Part shown: piece by piece, positions 14,607-23,392 of the stretch
Numbering within the stretch: position 1 is the stretch's first letter
How the letters are laid out: every line of letters begins with the position of its first letter
Source of the DNA: Clostridia bacterium
GTDB lineage: Bacteria > Bacillota > Clostridia > Christensenellales > Aristaeellaceae
Length of the DNA: 32,643 nt
Reading direction: 5' to 3'
NCBI GenBank assembly: GCA_017508975.1
Contig: JAFWQU010000022.1
Location: 1-32,643, forward strand
The notes under the pieces: generated by a model
Told to the model about the DNA's origin: nothing
Seen by the model: only the letters and a program-made list of their open reading frames with translations
Database searches by the model: none
Position numbers and translations under genes: made by a program

Positions 14607-15782
14607 TTACTGTTCGGTATTATAACATGGGGCTGTGGCTTGCGCAAGCACCGTGGCCTGGGCGCTGATCCCCTCGCCGCGGCCCTCGAAGCCCAGATGC
14701 TCGGTGGTGGTGGCCTTCACGCTGACGCGGTCCAGGGGCAGGGAGAGCGCCCCGGCGATCTGCTCCCGCATGGCGGGAATGTAGGGGGCGAGCTTCGGCG
14801 CCTGGGCGGCGATGGTGAGATCCGCGTTGGCGACCCGCAGGCCGTGCTCCGCCAGCAGCCGCACCGTGTGCGCCAGGAGCTTCATCGAGGAGATCCCCTT
14901 GTAGGCGGGATCCCGGTCCGGAAAGTGCTGGCCGATGTCCCCCAGCGCGGCGGCGCCCAGCATGGCGTCCATCAGCGCGTGGAGCGCGACGTCGGCGTCG
15001 CTGTGGCCCAGGAGACCCTTCTCCCAGGGGACGGTCACGCCGCACAGCACCAGCGGGCGGCCCTCCACCAGCCGGTGGACGTCGTAGCCCGTGCCCACGC
15101 GCAGGGCGGGGAGGGCGGGTTCCGGGAGCAGCGCTTCAGCCATGGTCAGATCCTCCGGGGTCGTGAGCTTGAGGTTGCGGGGATGCCCGGGCGTGAGCCA
15201 GACCGGCAGCCCCATATGTTCCAGCAGGGAGGCGTCGTCCGTGCCGAGAAAACGGTCGGCGGCGGCTCGCTCGTGCGCCGCGCGGAGCAGCTCCGTGCGG
15301 AACGCCTGCGGGGTCTGGACGCAGCGCAGCCGGGCGCGCTCGGGAGTGCCGAGCACGCGGCCCTCCGCATCCGCCTCCTTCACGGTGTCGATGAGCGGGA
15401 CGGAGGCGATGCCGCTGCCCTTCTCCTCGGCGGAGCGCATCGCGGCGCGGATCGTTGCGGCGTCCACGAGGGGGCGCGCGCCGTCGTGCACCAGCACGTG
15501 ATCGCAGCCGTCCGGGAGCGCCGCGAGGCCGCTTGCGACGGACGCCTGGCGGGTGTCCCCGCCCGGGGCGTAGGAAACAGACCCGGGCAGCCCGGCCAGC
15601 GCGGCCTCAAAGGCGGCCCGCTCCGCCGGGGGACAGACCACGACGAGTACCTCCGCGTGCGGCCGCAGGGCGAGCGCGCTGCGGCGGATGACCGGGATGC
15701 CGCCGAGGGGCAGCAGGACCTTGTTGCGCCCCGCGCCCATCCGGCTGCCGCTGCCGCCGCCCAGAAGGATCGCGCCCCACAT
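14607..15782 (-). CDS. ispDF: Bifunctional IspD-IspF enzyme of the MEP pathway
   Basis: A 391-residue fusion. Residues 1-222 are IspD (MEP cytidylyltransferase): [19 protein letters not shown] at the N-terminus, VHDGARP (98-104), QTPQAF (156-161). Residues 228-391 are IspF (MECDP synthase): GTGYDVHRL (230-238) and [15 protein letters not shown] (259-273) hold the zinc and catalytic residues, and [17 protein letters not shown] closes the fold. IspDF fusions are known in several bacteria; in this fusion the two steps flank IspE, which is not in the window. The ATG overlaps the rqcP stop by one base. Product is isoprenoid precursor, needed for the lipid carrier used in cell-wall synthesis. Confidence 0.95.
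   Translation of the reverse strand: MWGAILLGGGSGSRMGAGRNKVLLPLGGIPVIRRSALALRPHAEVLVVVCPPAERAAFEAALAGLPGSVSYAPGGDTRQASVASGLAALPDGCDHVLVHDGARPLVDAATIRAAMRSAEEKGSGIASVPLIDTVKEADAEGRVLGTPERARLRCVQTPQAFRTELLRAAHERAAADRFLGTDDASLLEHMGLPVWLTPGHPRNLKLTTPEDLTMAEALLPEPALPALRVGTGYDVHRLVEGRPLVLCGVTVPWEKGLLGHSDADVALHALMDAMLGAAALGDIGQHFPDRDPAYKGISSMKLLAHTVRLLAEHGLRVANADLTIAAQAPKLAPYIPAMREQIAGALSLPLDRVSVKATTTEHLGFEGRGEGISAQATVLAQATAPCYNTEQ
14619..14647 (-). promoter_or_regulatory. Internal promoter for the pfkB gene group
   Basis: On the minus strand TTGCGC (14642-14647), 17-base spacer, perfect TATAAT (14619-14624) with an extended -10 TG. It lies in the last codons of ispDF. Transcription would begin near 14611, giving a ~22-base leader to the ATG at 14589. 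Confidence 0.7.
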
Positions 15783-16054
15783 CAGCTGCGCGCCTCCTCC
15801 ATGCCGGGATCCTCCGCGACGATGCGGTACATGTTGGCCGCGTCGCCCCGGCGGACGGTCTCCTCGACCGCGAGAATCTCATACCGCCCGAGCTTGTCGC
15901 CGAAGCGGATGGTCATGATGTCGCCCACGTGCACCTCGGCGCCGGGCTTGGCCACCTTGCCGTTGAGGGTCACGCGGCCGCCGTCGCAGGCCTCGTTGGC
16001 CACGGTGCGGCGCTTGATGATCCGGGATACCTTGAGATATTTGTCCAGTCGCAT
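15782..16054 (-). CDS. rqcP: S4-domain ribosome quality-control factor RqcP
   Basis: A 90-residue protein with the S4 RNA-binding fold from the start: [17 protein letters not shown], then [15 protein letters not shown] and [11 protein letters not shown]. Length and gene order (flippase, mazG, then this gene) match B. subtilis yabM-yabN-yabO, where YabO is RqcP, which with RqcH adds Ala tails to peptides stuck on 50S subunits. ATG 16054 follows GGAGG. It lies 18 bases after mazG and overlaps ispDF by one base. Confidence 0.9.
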   Translation of the reverse strand: MRLDKYLKVSRIIKRRTVANEACDGGRVTLNGKVAKPGAEVHVGDIMTIRFGDKLGRYEILAVEETVRRGDAANMYRIVAEDPGMEEARS

Positions 16055-16072
16055 AGGAGCCTCCTGTGATGA

Positions 16073-17521
16073 TCAGGTTTGGGGGAGCGCCTTCGCGCGG
16101 TCCCAGTAGACGTCCATCTCCGGGAGCGTCATGTCCTCGAGATGTTTTCCGTCGGCACGGATCAGGGATTCCATGGCGGTGAAGCGGCGGATGAACTTTT
16201 CGGTGGCGGCGGTGAGCGCCTCCTCGGCGTCGCAGCCGGCCAGCCGGACGACGTTCACGCAGGCGAAGAGCAGGTCGCCCAGCTCCTCCTGCGGGTCGCG
16301 GCCGGCGTCGAGCTCCGCCCGCACCTCCTCCGCCTCCTCGGCGACCTTGGGCAGCGCCTCCAGGGCACTGTCCCAGTCGAAATGCACGTCGGCGGCGCGC
16401 TTCTGCACCTTGGCGGCGCGGGTCAGCGCCGGGAGCGCCGCGGAGACCGCCCGGAGGGCCTCCGCCTGGGTGGACTCGCCGCGCTCCTCCCGCTTGATGC
16501 GCTCCCAGTTGCGGGAGACGGCCTCGGCGGTGTCGGCGTGCGCGGCGCCGAATATGTGGGTGTGGCGGCGGATCATCTTGCGGCAGACGGCGCTGGTGAC
16601 GTCGCTCAGGTCGAACTCGCCGAGCTCGCGGCCGATCTGCGCGTGGAAGACGATCTGCAGGAGCACGTCGCCCAGCTCCTCCGCCAGGTGGTCCGGGTCG
16701 CCCTCGTCGATGGCGCCGGCGGACTCGTAGGCCTCCTCCAGGAGATACTTGCGCAGAGATTGATGGGTCTGTGCCCGGTCCCAGGGGCAGCCGCCCTCGC
16801 CGCGCAGCCGGGCCATGATCCGCACCAGGTCCGGCAGGGCGTAGCGCTCGCGGCCGGTCAGCCCGGCGGCGGGCAGCAGCGCGCAGACCGTGTGGTCGTA
16901 GGCGGGCTGCCGGTCCAGCTCCCACAGGGGGAGCAGCCGGGGCGCCTGAGTGCGCCTGGCGGTGGAGGGGAAGAAGAGCATCTCCGCCTCGTCGCCGTAG
17001 ACGGAGGCGAGCAGCAGCTTGGCCTCCCCGGCCAGGCGCGCGCTGTCCAGCTCCGTGACGAGCAGGGACTGGGCCGGGTCCGGCAGGAGATCCGCGAGGC
17101 TCGTCGCCGGCAGCACGCAGAAGCCCGCAGGCTGCGGTCCGGCCTGCGCCAGGCAGACGTCCGCCGTGGAGACGCCCGGCAGCACCTGCAGGCGTTCGCC
17201 CTCCGGGACGCTCGCCCGCAGCGCGGCCACGGCGCCGTCGGTCAGCGCGTCCTGCACGGCAAAGGTCACCCGGCGTTTCGCGTGCCGTGCCCAGAGCGCC
17301 TCCGCCATGGCGGCGTGCATCGCGTCGAAATTGTCGTAGCGGTCGTAGAAGTCGTCCAGGGTTTCGAAGGCGACGCCCTCCCCGGCGAGCCACTCGGCGG
17401 CGCGGTGCCGGCCGGTGCGCAGGATCAGGCAGGACGCCTCCCGCAGCGCGGCCTCCGCCTGCCGGGTGAGATAGCGCGGATCGCCGGGCCCGAGACTGAC
17501 CACGGTCAGAGGCGTTTTCAT
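16073..17521 (-). CDS. mazG: YabN-type tetrapyrrole methylase-like/MazG nucleotide pyrophosphohydrolase
   Basis: A 482-residue two-part protein. Residues 1-215 form a SAM-dependent methylase-like domain (SLGPGDPRYLT at 9-19, GVSTADV near 116). Residues 225-482 are MazG with two repeats: the first has the CPWDRAQTHQSL signature (245-256), EEAYE (262-266) and EELGD (281-285); the second has EEAEEV (395-400) and EELGDLL (412-418). MazG hydrolyses non-canonical or excess NTPs to NMPs. The methylase half is likely non-catalytic or of unknown substrate. ATG 17521 overlaps the flippase stop as ATGA. The fusion and its neighbours match the yabN locus. Confidence 0.92.
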   Translation of the reverse strand: MKTPLTVVSLGPGDPRYLTRQAEAALREASCLILRTGRHRAAEWLAGEGVAFETLDDFYDRYDNFDAMHAAMAEALWARHAKRRVTFAVQDALTDGAVAALRASVPEGERLQVLPGVSTADVCLAQAGPQPAGFCVLPATSLADLLPDPAQSLLVTELDSARLAGEAKLLLASVYGDEAEMLFFPSTARRTQAPRLLPLWELDRQPAYDHTVCALLPAAGLTGRERYALPDLVRIMARLRGEGGCPWDRAQTHQSLRKYLLEEAYESAGAIDEGDPDHLAEELGDVLLQIVFHAQIGRELGEFDLSDVTSAVCRKMIRRHTHIFGAAHADTAEAVSRNWERIKREERGESTQAEALRAVSAALPALTRAAKVQKRAADVHFDWDSALEALPKVAEEAEEVRAELDAGRDPQEELGDLLFACVNVVRLAGCDAEEALTAATEKFIRRFTAMESLIRADGKHLEDMTLPEMDVYWDRAKALPQT

Positions 17522-19098
17522 GCGGCTTTTGCCTTCTTTCTGCGGCGGAGCGCGGCGAAATCCCGCGGGTTGATGGCCTTGAAGAGGATGGCGGCCCCCA
17601 GGTACACCGCGATGCCCACGAGCACCTCCGCGATGGTGGCGAGGCGGGACACCGGCAGGAGCTCCCGAAGCCCCCAGGCCGCCAGGCCCATGCAGGCGGC
17701 GGCCAGGCCGGGCCGGAGCAGCCAGCCCTTCCAGTTGAACCGCATGCCGGTGTATTTGAGGACGAAGAAGATGTTGGGCACCATGGAGACCGTGTAGCAG
17801 ACCAGGGAGGCGATCGGGCCGCCGTGGATGTGCAGTTCCGGCAGACCGACCAGCACGTAGTTCAGCGCGATCTTCGCGGCCACGCCGGCGATCAGGGTGT
17901 ACATGGGAATGCGCTGCTTGCGCACGCCCTGCAGGATCGCGGTGGTCGCCTGCACGACGGTGAAGAGCACCACCGTGAGAGCGGACATTGAGAGCAGCTC
18001 CCCGGCCAGCCGCAGCCGCTCCGGCGCGAGGGTCCCCTCGTAGAAGAAGGCCATGATGTTGTAGGAGAGCACGCTCATGCCCACCGAGCAGGGGAGGCCG
18101 ACCAGGAAAGCGAAGCGCATGCCCAGGTCGCTCTGCTGCCGGACGCCCTCTTGGCTCCCGGCCGCGGCCGCCGCGGTGACGGCGGGCACCAGGGACATGG
18201 AGATCGACAGGGCCAGCGCCGTGGGGATGTTGATCAGCCGGACCACCAGGCCGGTCTGAATACCGTAGTAGGCCTGGGCGGTCTTCGCGTCGAGCCCGGC
18301 GGCGAGCATCCGCCCGACGAGCATGCCCGAGTCGATGAAGGTCGACAGGGGGACGATGCAGGCACTGATGGTGATCGGCAGCGAGATGATCAGCAGCTCC
18401 TTGAGCACCTGCCGCTCGGTGAGGGAGGGCTCCTCGCAGGTCTGGGGCAGCGCGTCGAAGTCGCCGCGCTTGCGGAAATAGACGATCACCATGTACAGAA
18501 GCGCCAGCGCCTCGGAACAGGTGATGCCCAGCAGCGCGCCGGCCGCGCCGTGCGCCAGGTCCTGCTTCATGCCCAGATACGCCAGGGGCAGGGCGAAGGC
18601 CACCTTGCCGCACTGCTCCAGTAGCTGGGAGACGGCGGTGGGCACCATGTTCTGCTGTCCCTGCATGAGGCCGCGGATGGCGCTCATCACGCAGACCAGC
18701 GCCACGCAGGGCGCGATGGCCTGGAAGCCCAGGGTGGATTCCGGCTGGTTGACCCAGCGGGCCAGGAAATTCCGGCCCATGAACATCGCCAGGGAGAGTA
18801 CGCATCCGACCGCCGCGAGGATCCACAGCGCGATCCGGAAGACGTGCTTCGCGGTGCGCGGGTCGTCGCGGGTCAGCGCGTGCGACACCATGCGGGAGAC
18901 AGCCACCGGGAGGCCGGCCGAGGAGATGGTGAGCAGCAGGGAGTAGGTCGGATAGACGGACTGAAACAGTCCCTGCCCGCTGTCCTTGATCAGCCAGGTC
19001 AGCGGGATGGAGAAGAGCACGCCGATGAATTTGCACACGATGCCGGCGACGCCCAGTACGGTCATGCCGCCGACCATGGATTTGGTTGTCTTGGCCAT
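17518..19098 (-). CDS. SpoVB/YabM-type MATE-like lipid or polysaccharide flippase
   Basis: A 526-residue integral membrane protein of the MOP/MATE superfamily (polysaccharide transporter, SpoVB/MurJ-like), with about 14 hydrophobic segments. It begins with a short basic N-terminus, then GGMTVLGVAGIVCKFIGVL and the typical LFQSVYPTYSLLLTISSAGLPVAVSRMVS loop between helices 2 and 3. Members flip lipid-linked sugars such as lipid II. Position directly ahead of mazG and rqcP is the conserved Firmicutes arrangement. Ends in a Lys/Arg-rich cytoplasmic tail (RRRKKAKAA). Gap to trkH is 13 bases. Confidence 0.9.
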   Translation of the reverse strand: MAKTTKSMVGGMTVLGVAGIVCKFIGVLFSIPLTWLIKDSGQGLFQSVYPTYSLLLTISSAGLPVAVSRMVSHALTRDDPRTAKHVFRIALWILAAVGCVLSLAMFMGRNFLARWVNQPESTLGFQAIAPCVALVCVMSAIRGLMQGQQNMVPTAVSQLLEQCGKVAFALPLAYLGMKQDLAHGAAGALLGITCSEALALLYMVIVYFRKRGDFDALPQTCEEPSLTERQVLKELLIISLPITISACIVPLSTFIDSGMLVGRMLAAGLDAKTAQAYYGIQTGLVVRLINIPTALALSISMSLVPAVTAAAAAGSQEGVRQQSDLGMRFAFLVGLPCSVGMSVLSYNIMAFFYEGTLAPERLRLAGELLSMSALTVVLFTVVQATTAILQGVRKQRIPMYTLIAGVAAKIALNYVLVGLPELHIHGGPIASLVCYTVSMVPNIFFVLKYTGMRFNWKGWLLRPGLAAACMGLAAWGLRELLPVSRLATIAEVLVGIAVYLGAAILFKAINPRDFAALRRRKKAKAA

Positions 19099-19111
19099 GA
19101 ACTGCCTCCGA

Positions 19112-20563
19112 TCAGGCGCCGCGCCACACGTTCGGATGGAAGAGAATCAGGATCGGGAAGATCTCCAGACGTCCGGCGAGCATCAGCATCGAGAAGATCA
19201 CCTTGGAGAAGGAACCGTAGCCCGCGAAGGAGCCGGACACGCCGCCGAAGCCGGGGCCGACGTTGCTGATGCAGGTCAGCGCGGCGCTGAAGTTGGTCTC
19301 CAGATCGAAGTGCCCCTCGAAGGAGACGATCACCCCGCCCAGGACCACCAGCGCCGCGTAGACGATGCCGAACACGCAGATCTGGTGGAGCATTTTCTCG
19401 TCGACGCCGCGCCCCTCGAAGCGCACCACGTTCACCCGCCGCGGGGAAAAGGTGTGCTGGATCTCGCGCTTGCTCTGCTTGAAGAGGAGCGCGATGCGCA
19501 TGGTCTTCATGCCGCCGGCGGTGGAGCCTGTGCAGGAACCGCAGAACATCAGCACCACGATGACCGTCTTCATGGCGATGGGCCAGACGTTCAGGTCCGC
19601 GATGCCGAAGCCGGAGGTGGAGGAGATGGTGGCGGTCTGGAAGCAGGCGTGCCGCAGAGTCTTGCCGAAGTCCCAGTTGTACTCCGGGAGGGGGAGCATC
19701 TGCGTGAGGAAGATCAGCACCGCGCCGAGGTTGATCAGCAGGTACCACCGCAGCTCCTCGCTCCGGACGAGATCGCGCCAGCGCCCGATGGCGAGCGCGT
19801 AGAAGAGCGAGAGGTTCATGCCGAAAACGGTCATGAACACGGTGACCACGATCTCCACGGCGGGGGAGTTGAAGGCGCCCACGCTGGCGGCGTAGTTGCT
19901 GAAGCCGCCGGTACCCGCCGTGCCCATCATCTGGATCGCCGCGTCGTAGGGGTTGAGCCCGCAGAAGAGCAGCGCGACGAACATGAGCAGCGAGAGGACG
20001 GCGTAGATCAGATAGAGGATCTTCGAGCTGTCGCGCATCTTCGGGGCGACCTTGCTCAGGGAGGGGCCGGGGCTCTCGGCCAGCACCAGGAAGGCGTTGC
20101 GGCCGGTGAACTGCGGCACGATCGCGAGGGTCAGCACCAGCACGCCCATGCCCCCGATCCAGTGGGTGAAGGAGCGCCAGAAGGTGACGCCCATCGGCAT
20201 GTGGCTGAAATCCGTGATCATGGTCGCGCCGGTGGTGGTGAAGCCGGAGACGGACTCGAAGAGCGCGTCGAAGAAATCGGGCAGGAAACCGCTGAACAGG
20301 AAGGGGAGCGCGCCGAAGAGGGACATCGCCAGCCAGGCGAGGCCGACGATCACGAAGCCCTCCCGCGCCCGGAGATTTTTCGACTCGGGCTTGGCCAGCA
20401 GGCGCATCGGGAGACCCGCGGCCAGCGTGATCAGCGCCGCGAGCGTGAGCGCCAGCGCATCCTCCGCGCCGCAGCACAGCGAGATGGCCAGCGAGGGCAG
20501 CATCAGCGCGGCTTCCAGGATCAGGATGGTGCCCAGCATCCGGATGACGAGCTTGTAATTCAT
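19112..20563 (-). CDS. trkH: Potassium uptake channel TrkH/KtrB type
   Basis: A 483-residue membrane protein with the four pore-loop layout of Trk/Ktr K+ transporters. The selectivity-filter regions are SGFTTTGAT, GTAGTGGFSNY, ISSTSGFGIAD and SNVGPGFGG, and a GGMKTMR cytoplasmic helix start follows filter 3. Start at ATG 20563, overlapping the trkA stop as ATGA, so the channel and its regulator are translationally coupled. The length and fourfold pattern fit TrkH. Confidence 0.95.
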   Translation of the reverse strand: MNYKLVIRMLGTILILEAALMLPSLAISLCCGAEDALALTLAALITLAAGLPMRLLAKPESKNLRAREGFVIVGLAWLAMSLFGALPFLFSGFLPDFFDALFESVSGFTTTGATMITDFSHMPMGVTFWRSFTHWIGGMGVLVLTLAIVPQFTGRNAFLVLAESPGPSLSKVAPKMRDSSKILYLIYAVLSLLMFVALLFCGLNPYDAAIQMMGTAGTGGFSNYAASVGAFNSPAVEIVVTVFMTVFGMNLSLFYALAIGRWRDLVRSEELRWYLLINLGAVLIFLTQMLPLPEYNWDFGKTLRHACFQTATISSTSGFGIADLNVWPIAMKTVIVVLMFCGSCTGSTAGGMKTMRIALLFKQSKREIQHTFSPRRVNVVRFEGRGVDEKMLHQICVFGIVYAALVVLGGVIVSFEGHFDLETNFSAALTCISNVGPGFGGVSGSFAGYGSFSKVIFSMLMLAGRLEIFPILILFHPNVWRGA

Positions 20564-21924
20564 GGCTGGATAACCTCGCTCAAATCGCTGAGTCCGCGCT
20601 CGCAGGTCATGATGATAATGCTGTCGCCGGCCTCCATGTGGTCGTTGCCGAAGGGGACGATGACCTTGCTGCGCCGGACGATGACGGCCACCAGGGAGCC
20701 CTTGCGCATCCGCAGATCCTTCAGCGGCTTGCCGATCCAGGGCGCGCCGGCGGGCACCTGGAATTCCAGGGCCTCCGCCTTGCCGTTGAGGAGCTGGTAG
20801 AGCTTCTCCACCTTGGTGCCCTGGCTGGAGATCCGGGCGCGCACGTAGCGCAGGATGCTCGCGGAGGTGATCTGCCGCGGGCTGATCATGGAGTCCAGGC
20901 CCAGGCGGTTGACCACCTGGACATAGTTGACGCGGTTGTTTTTCACGACGACCTTGCCGACCCCCTGGGAGGCGGCGTACAGGCCGGTCATCAGGTTCTC
21001 CTCGTCGCGGCTGGAGAGGGCGATGAACGCATCCATGTGCTCCAGCCCCTCCTGGGTGAGCAGCTCCTGGTTGGTGCCGTCGCCGTGGAGAACCTCGACC
21101 TGTGGCAGGTCCTGGGCCAGCTTGGCGGCCTTCTCGGCGTCGATCTCGATCATCTTGACCCGCATGCCCGCGGGGACGATGAGCTTCGCCAGATAGTAGC
21201 TGACGCGGCCGCCGCCGGTGATCATGACCTTGCGCACCTGGCGGGTGTCGCGGCCGATATAGCGGAAGAAGGAGGTGATGGTGATCTGGTCGCCGGCGAC
21301 GAACACGCGGTCGCCGACCTCGATCTGGAATTCGCCGGTGGGGATGGTGACGACGCCTTCCCGCTCCACGGCGGCGTAGAGCACCCGGGGAAGCCCGGGC
21401 AGGCGCGCGTTCAGGTCGCGCAGCCTGCAGCCCACGACCACGTCCTTGGCCTGGGCGCGGAACTCGACCATCTCCACCAGACCCTTGGCGAAGGACTCGA
21501 TGTTGCTCGCGAAGGGGAAGCGCAGCAGACGGCTGATCTCCAGCGCCGCAGCGCGGTCCGGGTTGACGGCCAGGTCGATGCCCAGCTCGTGCTGCAGAAG
21601 GGTCTGGCTCTCGTGGTACTCCGGGTCGCGGATGCGGGCGATGGTGTACTTCGCGCCCAGCCGCTTGCCGATCAGGCAGCTGAGCATGTTGACCTCGTCG
21701 CTGGCGGTGGCGGCGATCACGATGTCCGCGTGGCTGACGCCGGCGTCGATCAGGGTTTTGGCGTTGGCGCCGTTGCCGTGGACGCACATGACGTCCAGCG
21801 TGTCCTGACAGCGCTGCAAAACCTCCTCGTCCCGATCAATCACGACGAGATCGTGCTCCTCGCTGAGCAGCTCCTCGGCGAGGGTGATGCCGACTTTTCC
21901 GGCTCCGATGACCAGTATCTGCAT
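20560..21924 (-). CDS. trkA: Trk potassium uptake regulator TrkA
   Basis: A 454-residue cytoplasmic gating ring subunit with two RCK units. RCK_N 1 begins VIGAGKVG near residue 5 and carries VIDRDEE (NAD-binding acid); RCK_C 1 follows around 150-225. The second unit begins with GGGRVSYYLAK near residue 236, with HGDGTNQE after it, and its RCK_C ends the protein. It binds nucleotides and controls TrkH. It is the first gene of the 12-gene cluster and has a good promoter upstream (21980-22007). Confidence 0.95.
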   Translation of the reverse strand: MQILVIGAGKVGITLAEELLSEEHDLVVIDRDEEVLQRCQDTLDVMCVHGNGANAKTLIDAGVSHADIVIAATASDEVNMLSCLIGKRLGAKYTIARIRDPEYHESQTLLQHELGIDLAVNPDRAAALEISRLLRFPFASNIESFAKGLVEMVEFRAQAKDVVVGCRLRDLNARLPGLPRVLYAAVEREGVVTIPTGEFQIEVGDRVFVAGDQITITSFFRYIGRDTRQVRKVMITGGGRVSYYLAKLIVPAGMRVKMIEIDAEKAAKLAQDLPQVEVLHGDGTNQELLTQEGLEHMDAFIALSSRDEENLMTGLYAASQGVGKVVVKNNRVNYVQVVNRLGLDSMISPRQITSASILRYVRARISSQGTKVEKLYQLLNGKAEALEFQVPAGAPWIGKPLKDLRMRKGSLVAVIVRRSKVIVPFGNDHMEAGDSIIIMTCERGLSDLSEVIQP

Positions 21925-21979
21925 CGATCGTCCGCTCCTTGCGCATTCTTAAAAAGCCCGGCGGGAAACCGCCTTCCCT

Positions 21980-22007
21980 ATTTTACCACAGGGACGGCAT
22001 TTTTCAA
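21980..22007 (-). promoter_or_regulatory. Promoter of the trkA-to-ddl cluster
   Basis: On the minus strand TTGAAA (22002-22007), 16-base spacer, TAAAAT (21980-21985) with an extended -10 TG. A short GGCGG/CCGCC hairpin (about 21960-21974) followed by GGGCTTTTT lies in the leader; it is too weak to call an attenuator. Confidence 0.6.
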
Positions 22008-22035
22008 AGACCTTTGCGAGACAATGGCGCGGAGG

Positions 22036-22064
22036 TTGTAATCCGGCCCCGGATGTGGTACAAT
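22036..22064 (+). promoter_or_regulatory. Promoter of the 22111-24924 operon
   Basis: TTGTAA (22036-22041), 17-base spacer, TACAAT (22059-22064) with an extended -10 TG. It diverges from the trkA promoter with about 29 bases between the two -35 elements. Confidence 0.65.
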
Positions 22065-22110
22065 CGGGGTGGAACATGCGCCGTCAGGCAGACAGGAGCG
22101 TAATCGAAGT

Positions 22111-23370
22111 ATGGATATGATCAAAGTGCTTTTACTCTATATGGCGCTGACCTACGCGGGAGCCGCGGGCGAGACCGTGCAGGCGATCCCGCAGGTGGTG
22201 CAGCAGCCGTCGGCGCAGGTGGAGACCGTGGAAGCCGTCCAGACGGAGGAGCCTGTGGTCGTGATTCCGACGCCGGAGGAGATTCCTGCCGAGGAGACGG
22301 AGATCCCCGCGGAGATGGCGGAGAGCGCCTCCGACACCGAGGCGACCCCGGCGGACCTGACGGAGCGGACCGAAGCGGCAGCGGAGGAGAAGACGCACCG
22401 GCTGGTCGCGGGCACCCGGGAGCCCAAGCAGACGGAGGCGCCCGAGGAGTCTCCCGCGCCCACGGCGACGATCACGGAGACCCCCGCGCCCACCGTCGCG
22501 GTGCCGGTGCAGGAGACCGCGACGCCCTCACCGACGCCCACCTTCAGCCCGACCCCCTCCCCGGTGCCCACGCCGACCCCGCAGATCACGCCGAACAAGA
22601 GCTACCGGATCCTGCGCCGCAAGAGCAAGGGCGACGATGTGCGCCGGCTGCAGGAGCGCCTGCGGGAGCTGGGCTACCTGAACGGCACGGCGGACGGCGC
22701 CTTCGGCGACATGACCTACCGCGCGGTGATCGCCTTCCAGCGCGCCAACGGCCTGCAGCCGGACGGCCAGGCGGGCCCCGCGACGCAGACCATGCTGTTT
22801 GAAAACCCCGGCGTGATTCCGAACCTCTCGGCCATGACGCCGACCCCGGAACCCACGGGCACTCCCGGCCCCGACGGCCTGTCTCCCATGCCCGCGGACG
22901 GCACCGGCAGCTGGATGGAGATCCATCTGCACACGGTGATCTGCAACTCGGAAAGCCTGGTCCTGACCCGCGCGGACGGGCTGCGCGAGGCGCCCGGACT
23001 GTGGCTGCGCGGTGAGATCTGCATGCTCTCGCTGCAGGACCTCTCCGACGCGTGCGGCTGGGCGTTCCTGGCGGACAGCGGCGAGAACTTCAGCCTGCAG
23101 GCGCTGGGCTACGACATCGACGTCACGGTGCTGCTGCCCGCGCTGGAGCTGCGCGAGGGTGCGGACGGCTACTGCGACGGCTACGCCGCCACGGACGCCG
23201 GCGTGCCGCTGGACGTACGGCAGGGCGATATCGTCTCGGAGAAGGGCAAGTGGTACGTCTCGCTGAACTTCCTGAAGGTCGCGATGCACGCGGAAACCAC
23301 CTGGGACGAGGACGAGAACACCATGATTCTGCGGATCCGGGAGAAGGACCAGATCCTGACCGCGGACTGA
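22111..23370 (+). CDS. Exported peptidoglycan-binding protein with a Pro/Thr stalk
   Basis: A 419-residue envelope protein. Residues 4-22 form a signal peptide or anchor. Residues 30-162 are Glu/Pro/Thr-rich low complexity (PTPSPTP repeats), suggesting a cell-wall-spanning stalk. Residues 163-228 form a PG_binding_1 domain (KGDDVRRLQERLRELGYL, DGAFGDMTYRAVIAFQ, GLQPDGQAGPAT). A second Pro-rich linker is followed by residues 265-415 resembling a copper-amine-oxidase N-terminal-like module (YVSLNFLKVAMHAETTWDEDENTMILRI is the usual closing pattern, given here in part). ATG 22111 follows AGGAG by 12 bases; ATG 22117 is alternative. No catalytic domain is present. Probably binds the cell wall. 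Confidence 0.85.
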   Translation: MDMIKVLLLYMALTYAGAAGETVQAIPQVVQQPSAQVETVEAVQTEEPVVVIPTPEEIPAEETEIPAEMAESASDTEATPADLTERTEAAAEEKTHRLVAGTREPKQTEAPEESPAPTATITETPAPTVAVPVQETATPSPTPTFSPTPSPVPTPTPQITPNKSYRILRRKSKGDDVRRLQERLRELGYLNGTADGAFGDMTYRAVIAFQRANGLQPDGQAGPATQTMLFENPGVIPNLSAMTPTPEPTGTPGPDGLSPMPADGTGSWMEIHLHTVICNSESLVLTRADGLREAPGLWLRGEICMLSLQDLSDACGWAFLADSGENFSLQALGYDIDVTVLLPALELREGADGYCDGYAATDAGVPLDVRQGDIVSEKGKWYVSLNFLKVAMHAETTWDEDENTMILRIREKDQILTAD

Positions 23371-23392
23371 ACGGATAAAGGAGCATACACGG

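Noticed and set aside
18986-20800. 604-codon plus-strand frame across trkH
   Set aside because: Low-complexity His/Glu/Arg/Gln-rich shadow of the trkH gene; no family match by eye.
21955-21976. Possible attenuator in the trkA leader
   Set aside because: The GGCGG/CCGCC stem is short and the T-tract is separated from it by GGGC, with no alternative structure visible.
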